Source: Litoreibacter roseus (GTDB lineage: Bacteria; Pseudomonadota; Alphaproteobacteria; Rhodobacterales; Rhodobacteraceae). From it: a stretch of DNA of 64,000 bases. Of this stretch, positions 9,958-19,115 are shown one piece after another. Each line of letters starts with the position of its first letter. Within the stretch, counting starts at the first letter, position 1. The notes beneath the pieces were generated by a model, which was given only the letters and a program-made list of their open reading frames with translations, was not told the DNA's origin and did no database searches. Where the stretch lies: the NCBI RefSeq assembly GCF_009811795.1, contig NZ_BLJE01000001.1, positions 310,001-374,000 of the forward strand. The letters run 5' to 3'. Made by a program: the position numbers and the translations under genes.

Positions 9958-10677
9958 TCAGCTTGCGTAGTCGTCAATCAGGGGCGTGGGCTTGGCGAAT
10001 TGCAAAAGGTCCGCCTGATCGTTGATCCTGATCTGGTTGCCGTTCACCTCTACCCCATAGGGCTGAAGACCTTTCAGGGCGCGGCTCAGGTTCTCGGGCG
10101 TCATCCCCAGGAACGACGCAAGCCTGCGCTTTTCGATCTGAAGTTCGAACTCGGCTGCGCCGTTCACCCGGTCTTGTTGGCGCAAAAGATAGTTCGCAAG
10201 ACGCTCCAGGGAGGTGCGCAGCTTCAGATCCTTTTGCGATTTGATGACAGAGCGATAGCACTGTGCAAGTTCGGTCACGATAGCCCGTGCGAAGATATGA
10301 TCCGTGTCGAAGACAGCGCGGACATCAGAGCTGGGGATCAGCGCGATCCGGCTTTTCTCAAGCGTTTTCGCCGCCATCAAATAGGGCGCGTCCTTGATCG
10401 TTGCTGCCAGAATGAATGTCGAGATGGGCCGAACCGTCGCCATCGTGGTCTCGCGCCCGTTCCATGTGGACGTCAGTTCGACGGAGCCGGACAGGACAAC
10501 GTGGAGAAAATCGCTGGGCTCCCCTTCACTGATCAATTCCACCTGTGGCGGGAAATTCTGCACATAGGTGCCGCGCATCAGGGCTTCGAAATGATCCGCG
10601 TCCATATCCACGAACAGATGCAATGCACGGATATACGCGCGGTAAGACTCGGGCATCGTGAGGCACGCCTGTTTCAC
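9958..10677 (-). CDS. narR: CRP/FNR-family regulator, NarR-like
   Basis: A protein of up to 239 residues with an N-terminal cyclic-nucleotide-binding-like beta-barrel (about 15-130) and a C-terminal winged helix (about 150-220; recognition helix MTPENLSRALKGL). It lacks the N-terminal cysteine cluster that would bind a [4Fe-4S] centre in FNR. That, and its position divergent from narK-narGHJI, match NarR of Paracoccus, which activates nar genes in response to nitrate or nitrite; the name is inferred from this. The start is uncertain: GTG at 10677 or ATG at 10656, neither with a strong ribosome-binding site. A perfect inverted repeat lies just upstream. Confidence 0.8.
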   Translation of the reverse strand: MKQACLTMPESYRAYIRALHLFVDMDADHFEALMRGTYVQNFPPQVELISEGEPSDFLHVVLSGSVELTSTWNGRETTMATVRPISTFILAATIKDAPYLMAAKTLEKSRIALIPSSDVRAVFDTDHIFARAIVTELAQCYRSVIKSQKDLKLRTSLERLANYLLRQQDRVNGAAEFELQIEKRRLASFLGMTPENLSRALKGLQPYGVEVNGNQIRINDQADLLQFAKPTPLIDDYAS

Positions 10678-10686
10678 TCAGATTAG

Positions 10687-10714
10687 CATTTATCAATTTC
10701 TTTCTTGATAAATG
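10687..10714. promoter_or_regulatory. 10-bp inverted repeat in the narR leader
   Basis: CATTTATCAA (10687-10696) and TTGATAAATG (10705-10714) are perfect inverted arms around an 8-base spacer. The repeat begins 9 bases upstream of the GTG at 10677. It contains TTGAT/ATCAA half-sites like those bound by CRP/FNR proteins, so it may be an autoregulatory operator. In the narR mRNA it would fold into a hairpin beside the start codon. Confidence 0.5.
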
Positions 10715-10819
10715 TCAAGGATCGGTTTGATGGGTGCCTCCGGCTCCCTTGATCATGCCACGGCTGTCACACGACATATTTCTGTAAGTCATTTATTTTA
10801 CTACATAAATCGGAATTTC

Positions 10820-10833
10820 TTGATCTGAATCAA
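10820..10833 (+). promoter_or_regulatory. FNR-type box upstream of narK1
   Basis: TTGATCTGAATCAA is a perfect match to the FNR/Anr/NNR consensus TTGAT-N4-ATCAA. It lies in the 236-bp divergent region between narR and narK1, centred about 87 bp upstream of the narK1 ATG. At a class II position (-41.5) transcription would start near 10868. An FnrL-type or NarR-type protein could bind it; the sequence cannot say which. Confidence 0.85.
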
Positions 10834-10913
10834 GCTGCCGGGGCCGGACCGTCCGGATATTTGCCTCAATGCGCTTCATCGAAATCAGCGCAAACGACCG
10901 GAGGGGACATCCG

Positions 10914-12323
10914 ATGGAACTACAAAACAAGGCCACCGCTTTGTGGTCGAACTTTCTGAACGTAAAAATGGTGCAGATCAGAACCTTCCACATGACGTGG
11001 TTCGCATTCTTTTCCTGCTTCTTTGCATGGTTTGGTATTGCGCCCTTGATGAGCGTGGTCCGCGATGAGTTGGGCCTGACGCCCGACCAGATTGGTTGGG
11101 CTATCATCGGCTCGGTCTCGATGACGATCTTTGCGCGCCTGTTCATTGGCTGGCTTTGCGACCGGATCGGGCCGCGTAAATCCTACACCTGGCTTCTCTT
11201 GATCGGTGCCTTGCCCGTGATGGGCATTGGCCTTTCGCAGAGCTTCGAGACGTTCCTGCTGTTCCGCGTTCTCATTGGCGGGATCGGGGCGGCTTTCGTG
11301 ATCACCCAATACCATACCTCTGTGATGTTCGCCCCCAACGTGGTGGGGCAGGCGAACGCAACGTCGGCGGGTTGGGGAAATCTGGGCGGCGGTGTCACCC
11401 AGTTCGTCATGCCTTTGCTGTTTTCCGTGATGGTCGTGGGCTTTGGCTTCTCGGAGGCCGTTGGCTGGCGCTTGTCGATGGTTGTCGTCGGCGTGATCAT
11501 CTTCCTGACCGGCATCGCCTATTATTTCCTGACCCAGGATGCGCCGGACGGCAATTTCGACGAGCTGCGCGCACAGGGCAAGATGGAGGAACAGAAGAAC
11601 GTCACCGGCAATTACATGCACGCCCTGAAAGACCCGCGTGTCTGGGTTTTGTTCGTGATCTACGGCTCGTGCTTCGGCATCGAGTTGACCGTCAACAATG
11701 TCGCCGCGCTGTATTTCATGGATTACTTCGATCTGTCGCTTGTGACGGCTGGCTTCGTTGCGGCGTCTTTCGGGTTGATGAACATCTTCGCGCGGACACT
11801 CGGAGGGTTATTCGGGGACAATTTCGGGGCGCTTTGGGGTCTGAAGGGCCGCGCGTTCTGGTTGTTCATCTGTCTGTTCTTTGAAGGCTGCGCGCTGATG
11901 GTCTTCAGCCAAATGAATGTGCTGTTTGTCGCGCTTCCGTCCCTGATCGTCTTCTCGCTGTTCACGCAAATGGCCGAAGGCGCGACCTACTCTGTGGTGC
12001 CGTTCATCAACAAAAAAGCACTTGGCGCGGTGGCCGGAGTTGTTGGCGCAGGCGGGAACGCAGGTGCGGTTCTGGCGGGCTTTCTGTTCAAGAACGTCAT
12101 CGATTGGTCCGAGGCCTTCTTCATTCTTGGCGTCGTCGTGACCTGCGCGTCCTTTCTTGCCTTCTTTGTCCGGTTCTCGACCCGGCAGGAAGACGAAGAG
12201 CGCGCCAACTTTGCCGCCGCCAACATCGAAACGCTGCGCGCCCGTGCCGAGAAGGCAAACGCCGCGCTGGAAGAAGGCTTGATTGCGGTCGCCCAGAAGA
12301 ACGGCGCGCAACCGGCTGAATGA
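10914..12323 (+). CDS. narK1: Nitrate/nitrite MFS transporter, NarK1-like
   Basis: A 469-residue major-facilitator protein with about 12 membrane helices. Nitrate/nitrite porter features include GWLCDRIGPRKSYTW in the loop after helix 2 and the glycine-rich GWGNLGGGVTQFVMP helix. The ATG at 10914 follows GGAGGGG; an in-frame ATG at 10869 lacks such a site. By position and sequence type it corresponds to the NarK1 half, presumed a nitrate/proton symporter, of the fused NarK1-NarK2 protein of Paracoccus. Here the two halves are separate genes. It is the first gene of the nar operon. Confidence 0.9.
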   Translation: MELQNKATALWSNFLNVKMVQIRTFHMTWFAFFSCFFAWFGIAPLMSVVRDELGLTPDQIGWAIIGSVSMTIFARLFIGWLCDRIGPRKSYTWLLLIGALPVMGIGLSQSFETFLLFRVLIGGIGAAFVITQYHTSVMFAPNVVGQANATSAGWGNLGGGVTQFVMPLLFSVMVVGFGFSEAVGWRLSMVVVGVIIFLTGIAYYFLTQDAPDGNFDELRAQGKMEEQKNVTGNYMHALKDPRVWVLFVIYGSCFGIELTVNNVAALYFMDYFDLSLVTAGFVAASFGLMNIFARTLGGLFGDNFGALWGLKGRAFWLFICLFFEGCALMVFSQMNVLFVALPSLIVFSLFTQMAEGATYSVVPFINKKALGAVAGVVGAGGNAGAVLAGFLFKNVIDWSEAFFILGVVVTCASFLAFFVRFSTRQEDEERANFAAANIETLRARAEKANAALEEGLIAVAQKNGAQPAE

Positions 12324-12335
12324 TTTTCGAACCCG

Positions 12336-12356
12336 GCGGGCCGGTGAGCGGCCCGC
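12336..12356 (+). other. Intercistronic hairpin between narK1 and narK2
   Basis: GCGGGCC and GGCCCGC form a perfect 7-bp stem with a 7-base loop. No U-run follows, so it is not a simple terminator. It may stabilise or separate the transcript segments; this is an inference from position. Confidence 0.45.
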
Positions 12357-12391
12357 GATATCAAAGAACGCCGATACGGGAGGATCCCACC

Positions 12392-13789
12392 ATGGCGACG
12401 ACTGCAACCCCTCCGGCCAACACCGGTTACCTGCTGACCGACTGGCGGCCCGAAGATCCGCAATTCTGGGAGAGCGAAGGCAAGCGCATCGCGACCCGCA
12501 ACCTGTGGATTTCAATCCCGAACCTGCTGCTGGCCTTTTCGGTCTGGATGGTCTGGTCCGTCGTGGTGGCAAAGATGCCTGCCATCGGCTTCGACTTTTC
12601 CGTGGGCGAACGGTTCTGGCTTGCCGCCCTGCCGGGACTGTCCGGGGCGACTTTGCGCATCTTCTACAGTTTCATGGTTCCGATCTTTGGCGGGCGGAAG
12701 TGGACGGCGCTGTCGACCGCGTCGCTTTTGCTGCCTGCGCTTGGCATCGGCTTCGCGGTTCAAAACCCCGAGACAAGCTATGCCACATTCCTGACCCTCG
12801 CGTTGATGTGCGGCTTTGGCGGCGGCAACTTTGCATCCTCCATGGCAAACATTGCCTTCTTCTATCCCAAGAAAACCAAGGGCAACGCGTTGGCGCTGAA
12901 TGCAGGTCTCGGCAATCTTGGTGTGTCGGTCATGCAGTTCGTGGTGCCGCTGGTGATCACGATGGGGGTGTTCGGCGCCATTGGCGGCGCGCCTCAGCAA
13001 TTGTCTGACGGCGGGCAGCTGTTCATCCAGAATGCGGGCTTCATCTGGGTGCCATTCCTCGTGCTCAGCGCGATTGCGGCGTGGTTCGGCATGAATGACA
13101 TCGCCGATGCGCAGTCTTCGTTCAAAGAGCAGTCGATCATCTTCAGCCGCAAGCACAACTGGATCATGTGTGTCCTCTATACCGGCACGTTTGGCAGCTT
13201 CATCGGCTATGCGGCGGGCTTTCCACTGCTGATGAAAACGCAGTTCCCCGAGGTGGATGTGCTGCAATACGCCTTTCTTGGTCCACTTGTCGGCGCGCTG
13301 AGCCGGGCGGCCACGGGCTGGGTGTCCGACAAGTTTGGCGGCGGGCGTGTCACCTTCTGGACCTTCCTTGCAATGATCGTGGCGGTCTTCGGTGTGCTGC
13401 AGTTCCTGCCGTCCGAGGCCGTGCCGACCGGTAATTTCTGGGGCTTTTTCGTTTGCTTCATGGCGCTGTTTTTCCTGACCGGCGTGGGCAACGCATCTAC
13501 ATTTCAGATGATCCCGTCGATCATGCGGCAGGAAGTGCCACGCTTGATGCCGACCCTGGATGACACGGCGACGCTGAAGCAATCCGAGCGCGAGAGCGCG
13601 GCGATCATCGCATTTACGTCGGCGATTGCGGCCTACGGCGCCTTCTTCATTCCGAAGCTCTACGGCACCTCGATTGCGGTGACAGGGGCGCCCAACGGTG
13701 CGCTCTGGGTGTTCCTTGGCTTCTACGCCGTGTGCGCCGTGATTTGCTGGATCTTCTACAGCCGCACATCCGCGCCGGTTCCTTGCTGA
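12392..13789 (+). CDS. narK2: Nitrate/nitrite antiporter, NarK2 (E. coli NarK type)
   Basis: A 465-residue MFS protein closely resembling E. coli NarK. The N-terminal segment TDWRPEDPQFWESEGKRIA is followed by RNLWISIPNLLLAF and, further on, the conserved GGGNFASSMANIAFF and GLGNLGVSVMQ nitrate signature helices. The family exchanges nitrate for nitrite across the inner membrane. The ATG at 12392 has GGGAGG upstream. The upstream in-frame ATG at 12320 overlaps the narK1 end and lacks this site. It is co-transcribed with narK1 and narG. Confidence 0.95.
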   Translation: MATTATPPANTGYLLTDWRPEDPQFWESEGKRIATRNLWISIPNLLLAFSVWMVWSVVVAKMPAIGFDFSVGERFWLAALPGLSGATLRIFYSFMVPIFGGRKWTALSTASLLLPALGIGFAVQNPETSYATFLTLALMCGFGGGNFASSMANIAFFYPKKTKGNALALNAGLGNLGVSVMQFVVPLVITMGVFGAIGGAPQQLSDGGQLFIQNAGFIWVPFLVLSAIAAWFGMNDIADAQSSFKEQSIIFSRKHNWIMCVLYTGTFGSFIGYAAGFPLLMKTQFPEVDVLQYAFLGPLVGALSRAATGWVSDKFGGGRVTFWTFLAMIVAVFGVLQFLPSEAVPTGNFWGFFVCFMALFFLTGVGNASTFQMIPSIMRQEVPRLMPTLDDTATLKQSERESAAIIAFTSAIAAYGAFFIPKLYGTSIAVTGAPNGALWVFLGFYAVCAVICWIFYSRTSAPVPC

Positions 13790-13809
13790 GCCCCAAGACA
13801 AACGCCGCG

Positions 13810-13824
13810 CCGCCCGAGGGGCGG
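13810..13824 (+). other. Intercistronic hairpin between narK2 and narG
   Basis: CCGCCC and GGGCGG form a 6-bp stem with a 3-base loop in the 64-bp gap before narG. There is no U-run. With the similar element at 12336-12356, both transporter junctions carry GC-rich hairpins. A role in mRNA processing or differential stability is possible but unproven. Confidence 0.4.
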
Positions 13825-13853
13825 GGTGGTTCCCCCAACAAGGAGATGATGAC

Positions 13854-16800
13854 ATGAGCCATTTGCTCGACAGATTGAACTTTCTCCAGTCGACCACGCT
13901 GGAGCAGTTCTCGAACGGTCACGGCCAGGTCACCCGCGAAAACCGCGACTGGGAAGACACCTATCGCAACCGGTGGCGGCACGACAAAGTGGTTCGCTCG
14001 ACCCATGGGGTGAATTGCACGGGGTCCTGCAGTTGGAAGATCTACGTCAAGTCCGGGATCGTGACATGGGAGACCCAGCAAACCGATTACCCGCGCACCC
14101 GCGCCGATCTGCCCAACCATGAGCCACGCGGTTGCGCCCGCGGTGCAAGCTACAGTTGGTATTTGTATTCCGCCAACCGTGTGAAGAACCCGCTGGTCCG
14201 GGGCCGCCTGATGAAGATCTGGCGCAAGATGCGCGAAACCATGGGGCCGATCGCGGCATGGACCAAGCTTCAGGCTGACCCTGTCCTGCGCGCCTCTTAT
14301 GTCGAGACGCGCGGCAAGGGTGGGTTTGTCCGAGCCACGTGGGATGAGGCAACCGAGATCACGGCGGCGGCCAACGCGTATACCGCCAAGACTTACGGCC
14401 CGGACCGGGTCTTCGGGTTCTCGCCGATCCCGGCGATGTCGATGGTCAGTTATGCCGCCGGGTCGCGGTATCTGTCCTTGATGGGCGGCGTCTGCATGTC
14501 TTTCTACGACTGGTACTGTGATTTGCCCCCGGCCTCGCCGATGACATGGGGCGAGCAGACGGACGTCCCGGAAAGCGCCGATTGGTACAACGCGGGCTAT
14601 CTGCTGCTCTGGGGCTCCAACGTGCCGCAAACGCGGACCCCCGATGCGCATTTCTACACCGAGGCCCGCTACAAAGGCACCAAGTCCGCAGTCATCTGCC
14701 CGGACTATTCCGAGGCTGCCAAGTTTGGGGATGTCTGGCTGAACGCCAAGCAGGGCACCGATGCCGCGCTGGCGATGGCGTTTGGGCACGTGATCCTGCG
14801 GGAATTCCATTTGGACCGTCAGTCGGAGTATTTTGAGGCGTATACCCGCAAGTATTCCGACTTCCCGATGCTGGTGAAGCTGGAGGAGAAAGGCGGGCAG
14901 ATGGTTCCCGGTCGCTTCCTGCGGGCCGATGATCTGGATGGCAAACTGGGGGAAGACAACAATCCCGCTTGGAAAACCGTCGCCTTTGACGGCGTATCCG
15001 GCGGGTTGGTCGCGCCCAATGGGTCGATTGGCTATCGTTGGGGTGAGGATGGCGAGTGGAACCTTGAGGAAAAGGCGAGTGAAGCCGACACCAGTCTCAA
15101 GACCTCTTTCATTCTTGAGGAGGACCATGACGACGTTGTTGGCGTCGATTTCCCGTATTTCGGTGGCGAGGCCTATGGGCAGTTCAAGACCGATGCCGAT
15201 CACCCCGATGTCCTGACCCGCAACATTCCCGTCAAGCGGATCAAGACGGCCGAGGGCGAGATTGCCGTGGCCACGGTGTTTGATCTGTTCTGTGCCAATT
15301 ACGGGCTTGATCGGGGGCTGAACGGGCAGTGGGTCACCAGTGACTACGCCGACGACATGCCGGGTACACCGGCTTGGGCCGAGAAAATCACGGGCGTGCC
15401 TGCCGACAAGATCATCCATGTCGCGCGTGAGTTCGCAGACAATGCCGAGAAGACCAAGGGCAAGTCGATGATCATCATCGGCGCCGCGATGAACCACTGG
15501 TTTCACATGGACATGAACTATCGCGGTGTCATCAACATGCTGGTCATGTGCGGCTGTGTCGGCCAGTCCGGCGGCGGCTGGGCGCATTATGTGGGGCAGG
15601 AAAAACTGCGACCCCAGACCGGCTGGCAACCTCTGGCCTTCGCGCTGGATTGGAGCCGTCCGCCGCGGCACATGAACTCGACCTCTGCGTGGTATGCCCA
15701 CACGGATCAGTGGCGCTACGAGACATTGAGAGCCGACGAGATCCTGTCGCCCACGGCGCCGGAGGGCGATTGGGACATCAGCCTGATCGACTACAACATC
15801 CGGGCAGAGCGCATGGGCTGGTTGCCATCTGCCCCGCAGCTCAAGACCAACCCGCTTGAGGTGGCCAAGGCCGCGCAGGCGGCGGGTAGGGACATCCCGG
15901 CCTACGTCGCTGAAAACCTCAAGTCCGGCGATTTGGAAATGGCCTGCGAGGATCCGGACAACCCGGCCAACTGGCCACGGAACCTGTTTGTCTGGCGCTC
16001 CAACCTGCTGGGCTCCAGCGGCAAGGGGCATGAGTACTTCCTCAAGCACCTTCTGGGCACCGACAACGGAGTCATGGGTAAGGATCTGGGTGAAGAGGGC
16101 GCGCAACTGCCGAAGGAAGCCAAGTGGCACGACGATGCGCCGCGCGGCAAGCTGGACCTGCTGGTGACCATCGATTTCCGGATGAGCACAACATGCGTTT
16201 ACTCGGACATCGTTCTGCCAACGGCCAGTTGGTACGAAAAAGACGACATGAACACGTCGGACATGCATCCGTTCATCCACCCGCTGCAGGCTGCTGTGGA
16301 TCCGGCCTACGAGTCAAAATCCGACTGGGACATCTTCAAATCCATCGCGAAGAAGTTTCAGGAAATCGCACCGGGGTATCTGGACAAGGAAACCGATATC
16401 GTCGCGCTGCCAATCCTTCATGACACACCCGCCGAGATTGCTCAGGATCAGGTAAAGGACTGGAAGAAAGGCGAATGCGACCTGATCCCCGGCAAGACCG
16501 CACCTGCATTTGTAGCTGTGGAACGCGATTATACCGCGATCTATGACCGTTTTACCGCGCTTGGGCCTTTACTGGACAAGCTGGGGAACGGCAGCAAAGG
16601 CATCAGCTGGGACACTCAGGAAGAGATTGACAACCTGTCTGCGCTGAACGGGGTGCAACCGGAGGGCGCGGCGGCGGGTCGGCCCAAGATCGATACGGCG
16701 ATTGATGCCTGCGAGGTTATCTTGATGCTGGCGCCAGAGACCAACGGCAACGTTGCCGTCAAAGCCTGGAACGCTCTGGGCAAGGCCACGGGGCGCGCCC

Positions 16801-17594
16801 ACGCGCATCTGGCTGCGGGTGAGCATCACCAGAAAATCCGCTTCCACGATATTGCGGCGCAACCGCGCAAGATCATCTCCAGCCCCACATGGTCGGGGAT
16901 CGAAAGCGACAAGGTCAGCTACAATGCGGGCTACACCAATGTGCACGAGTTGATCCCGTGGCGGACCCTGACCGGGCGACAACAGCTCTATCAGGATCAC
17001 CTGTGGATGCGCGCGTTCGGGGAAGGGTTCATGTCCTACCGACCGCCGGTTGATTTGAAGACGATCACCGAGGATGTGCAGGACGATGGCGACAACCTTG
17101 TGCTGAACTTCATCACGCCGCACCAGAAATGGGGCATTCATTCCACCTATACCGACAATCTGCTGATGCTGACGCTCAACAGAGGCGGTCCGGTGATCTG
17201 GATCAGTGAGAACGACGCCCGATCTGCCGGTATTGTCGATAATGACTGGGTGGAGTTGTACAACACCAACGGCGCTTTGACGGCGCGGGCGGTGGTGTCT
17301 CAGCGGATCAAGGACGGCACGACGTTCATGTATCACGCTCAGGAAAAGATCGTGAACACACCCGGCTCCGAAAAGACGGGACATCGGGGCGGCATCCACA
17401 ACTCCGTCACCCGTGCGGTCCTGAAGCCCACTCACATGATCGGCGGCTACGCCCAGCAGTCCTACGGGTTCAATTACTACGGCACCGTGGGGTCGAACCG
17501 GGATGAGTTCGTCGTTGTCCGGAAAATGAAGACCATTGACTGGCTTGACCGCGAAAAGAGCTGGAACGCACCTGCACAGGAGGCAGCAGAATGA
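13854..17594 (+). CDS. narG: Respiratory nitrate reductase alpha subunit
   Basis: The 1246-residue catalytic subunit holds the bis-MGD molybdenum cofactor and the FS0 iron-sulfur cluster, and reduces nitrate to nitrite on the cytoplasmic side. The FS0 motif HGVNCTGSCSW starts at H51 (His plus Cys ligands, as in E. coli NarG). The Mo-ligand region reads SFYDWYCDLPPASPMTWGEQ. Length matches the family (1247 in E. coli). The start has an AAGGAG ribosome-binding site. A 4-base overlap (ATGA) couples it to narH. Confidence 0.98.
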   Translation: MSHLLDRLNFLQSTTLEQFSNGHGQVTRENRDWEDTYRNRWRHDKVVRSTHGVNCTGSCSWKIYVKSGIVTWETQQTDYPRTRADLPNHEPRGCARGASYSWYLYSANRVKNPLVRGRLMKIWRKMRETMGPIAAWTKLQADPVLRASYVETRGKGGFVRATWDEATEITAAANAYTAKTYGPDRVFGFSPIPAMSMVSYAAGSRYLSLMGGVCMSFYDWYCDLPPASPMTWGEQTDVPESADWYNAGYLLLWGSNVPQTRTPDAHFYTEARYKGTKSAVICPDYSEAAKFGDVWLNAKQGTDAALAMAFGHVILREFHLDRQSEYFEAYTRKYSDFPMLVKLEEKGGQMVPGRFLRADDLDGKLGEDNNPAWKTVAFDGVSGGLVAPNGSIGYRWGEDGEWNLEEKASEADTSLKTSFILEEDHDDVVGVDFPYFGGEAYGQFKTDADHPDVLTRNIPVKRIKTAEGEIAVATVFDLFCANYGLDRGLNGQWVTSDYADDMPGTPAWAEKITGVPADKIIHVAREFADNAEKTKGKSMIIIGAAMNHWFHMDMNYRGVINMLVMCGCVGQSGGGWAHYVGQEKLRPQTGWQPLAFALDWSRPPRHMNSTSAWYAHTDQWRYETLRADEILSPTAPEGDWDISLIDYNIRAERMGWLPSAPQLKTNPLEVAKAAQAAGRDIPAYVAENLKSGDLEMACEDPDNPANWPRNLFVWRSNLLGSSGKGHEYFLKHLLGTDNGVMGKDLGEEGAQLPKEAKWHDDAPRGKLDLLVTIDFRMSTTCVYSDIVLPTASWYEKDDMNTSDMHPFIHPLQAAVDPAYESKSDWDIFKSIAKKFQEIAPGYLDKETDIVALPILHDTPAEIAQDQVKDWKKGECDLIPGKTAPAFVAVERDYTAIYDRFTALGPLLDKLGNGSKGISWDTQEEIDNLSALNGVQPEGAAAGRPKIDTAIDACEVILMLAPETNGNVAVKAWNALGKATGRAHAHLAAGEHHQKIRFHDIAAQPRKIISSPTWSGIESDKVSYNAGYTNVHELIPWRTLTGRQQLYQDHLWMRAFGEGFMSYRPPVDLKTITEDVQDDGDNLVLNFITPHQKWGIHSTYTDNLLMLTLNRGGPVIWISENDARSAGIVDNDWVELYNTNGALTARAVVSQRIKDGTTFMYHAQEKIVNTPGSEKTGHRGGIHNSVTRAVLKPTHMIGGYAQQSYGFNYYGTVGSNRDEFVVVRKMKTIDWLDREKSWNAPAQEAAE

Positions 17595-19114
17595 GAGTCC
17601 GCGCGCAAATCGGCATGGTGCTGAACCTCGACAAATGCATCGGGTGTCACACATGCTCCGTCACCTGCAAGAACGTCTGGACCAGCCGGGATGGCGTCGA
17701 ATACGCCTGGTTCAACAACGTGGAGACCAAACCCGGCACCGGCTATCCGACGGATTGGGAAAATCAGGACCGCTGGAAGGGCGGTTGGGAGCGCACGAAG
17801 GCGGGTAAGCTGCAACCCAAGCAGGGCAGCAAGTGGCGGATCCTGTCCAACATCTTCGCCAACCCGTCGATGCCTGAGATCGATGATTATTACGAGCCGT
17901 TCGACTTCGATTACGACCACCTGAAATCCGCGCCCGAGATGGAAGCGTTCCCCACGGCGCGTCCGCGATCCAAGATCACGGGCGAGCGGATCCAGAAGAT
18001 CGAGAAAGGCCCCAACTGGGAGGAAATTCTGGGCGGCGAATTCTCGAAACGCTCTGCGGATTACAACTTCGACGGCATCCAGAAGGAGATTTACGGAGAG
18101 TACGAGAACACCTTCATGATGTACCTGCCGCGGCTGTGCGAACACTGCCTGAACCCGGCCTGTGCGTCGTCCTGCCCGTCGGGCGCGATCTACAAACGCG
18201 AAGAGGACGGCATCGTCCTGATTGATCAGGAGAAATGTCGCGGCTGGCGGATGTGCGTCTCGGGCTGCCCCTACAAAAAGATCTATTACAACTGGTCCTC
18301 CGGAAAATCTGAAAAATGCACGCTTTGCTATCCGCGGATCGAGAGCGGCAATCCAACGGTCTGTTCCGAGACCTGCGTGGGGCGCATCCGCTACCTGGGC
18401 GTGATGCTCTATGATGCCGACAGGATCGAAGATGCGGCAAACATGGAGAGCGAGCAGGATCTCTATGACGCGCAGCTTGGGGTCTTCCTTGATCCCAGCG
18501 ATCCGGTAGTGATCGAAACGGCCCGTGCCGACGGCATCCCGGAAGACTGGATCACGGCCGCGCAGGCCAGTCCGATCTGGAAGATGGCGATGGAGTGGAA
18601 GGTTGCTTTTCCCCTGCATCCTGAATACCGGACCCTGCCGATGGTGTGGTACATCCCGCCGCTCAGCCCGATCCAGAACGCCGCCGAAGCAGGTGCGATC
18701 GGGACGCGCGAGGGGATGCCAGACGTCAAAAACCTGCGCATTCCGGTCAGATATCTCGCCAACATGTTGACCGCCGGGGACGAGGCCCCCGTGGTCACCG
18801 CGCTGGAACGGATGCTGGCGATGCGATCCTACATGCGGTCCAAGACCATCGAAGGTGTCATTGACGAAGGCATCGCGGCCCGTGTGGGACTGTCGGGGCG
18901 GGTCATTGAGGACATGTACAAGATCATGGCCCTTGCCGATTACGAGGATCGGTTTGTGATCCCGACAACACACCGCGAACAGGTCGAGGAAGCGTATGAT
19001 TTGCGCGGCGGCTGCGGGTTTACTGACAGCAACGGATGCTCGACCGGCATCTCGACGGGCTCGCTGTTCGGCGGCGCCAAGAAACCCCTCAAAATGCCAA
19101 CGGAGGTACAGTAA
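17591..19114 (+). CDS. narH: Respiratory nitrate reductase beta subunit
   Basis: A 507-residue electron-transfer subunit that passes electrons from NarI haems to NarG. Four ferredoxin-type cysteine groups are visible: LDKCIGCHTCSVTCK, LCEHCLNPACASSCPSG, CRGWRMCVSGCP and CTLCYPR. In the third, Trp replaces a Cys, as expected for the [3Fe-4S] cluster of this family. Length matches E. coli NarH. It overlaps narG by 4 bases and is followed after one base by narJ. Confidence 0.98.
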   Translation: MRVRAQIGMVLNLDKCIGCHTCSVTCKNVWTSRDGVEYAWFNNVETKPGTGYPTDWENQDRWKGGWERTKAGKLQPKQGSKWRILSNIFANPSMPEIDDYYEPFDFDYDHLKSAPEMEAFPTARPRSKITGERIQKIEKGPNWEEILGGEFSKRSADYNFDGIQKEIYGEYENTFMMYLPRLCEHCLNPACASSCPSGAIYKREEDGIVLIDQEKCRGWRMCVSGCPYKKIYYNWSSGKSEKCTLCYPRIESGNPTVCSETCVGRIRYLGVMLYDADRIEDAANMESEQDLYDAQLGVFLDPSDPVVIETARADGIPEDWITAAQASPIWKMAMEWKVAFPLHPEYRTLPMVWYIPPLSPIQNAAEAGAIGTREGMPDVKNLRIPVRYLANMLTAGDEAPVVTALERMLAMRSYMRSKTIEGVIDEGIAARVGLSGRVIEDMYKIMALADYEDRFVIPTTHREQVEEAYDLRGGCGFTDSNGCSTGISTGSLFGGAKKPLKMPTEVQ

Positions 19115-19115
19115 A

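Noticed and set aside
12512-13897. 461-codon open frame antisense to narK2
   Set aside because: Composition artefact over a clear MFS transporter gene.
13647-16280. Very long (877-codon) open frame antisense to narG
   Set aside because: It lies fully across narG, which has all family motifs. The translation is His/Arg/Val-rich and typical of a mirror frame in GC-rich DNA.
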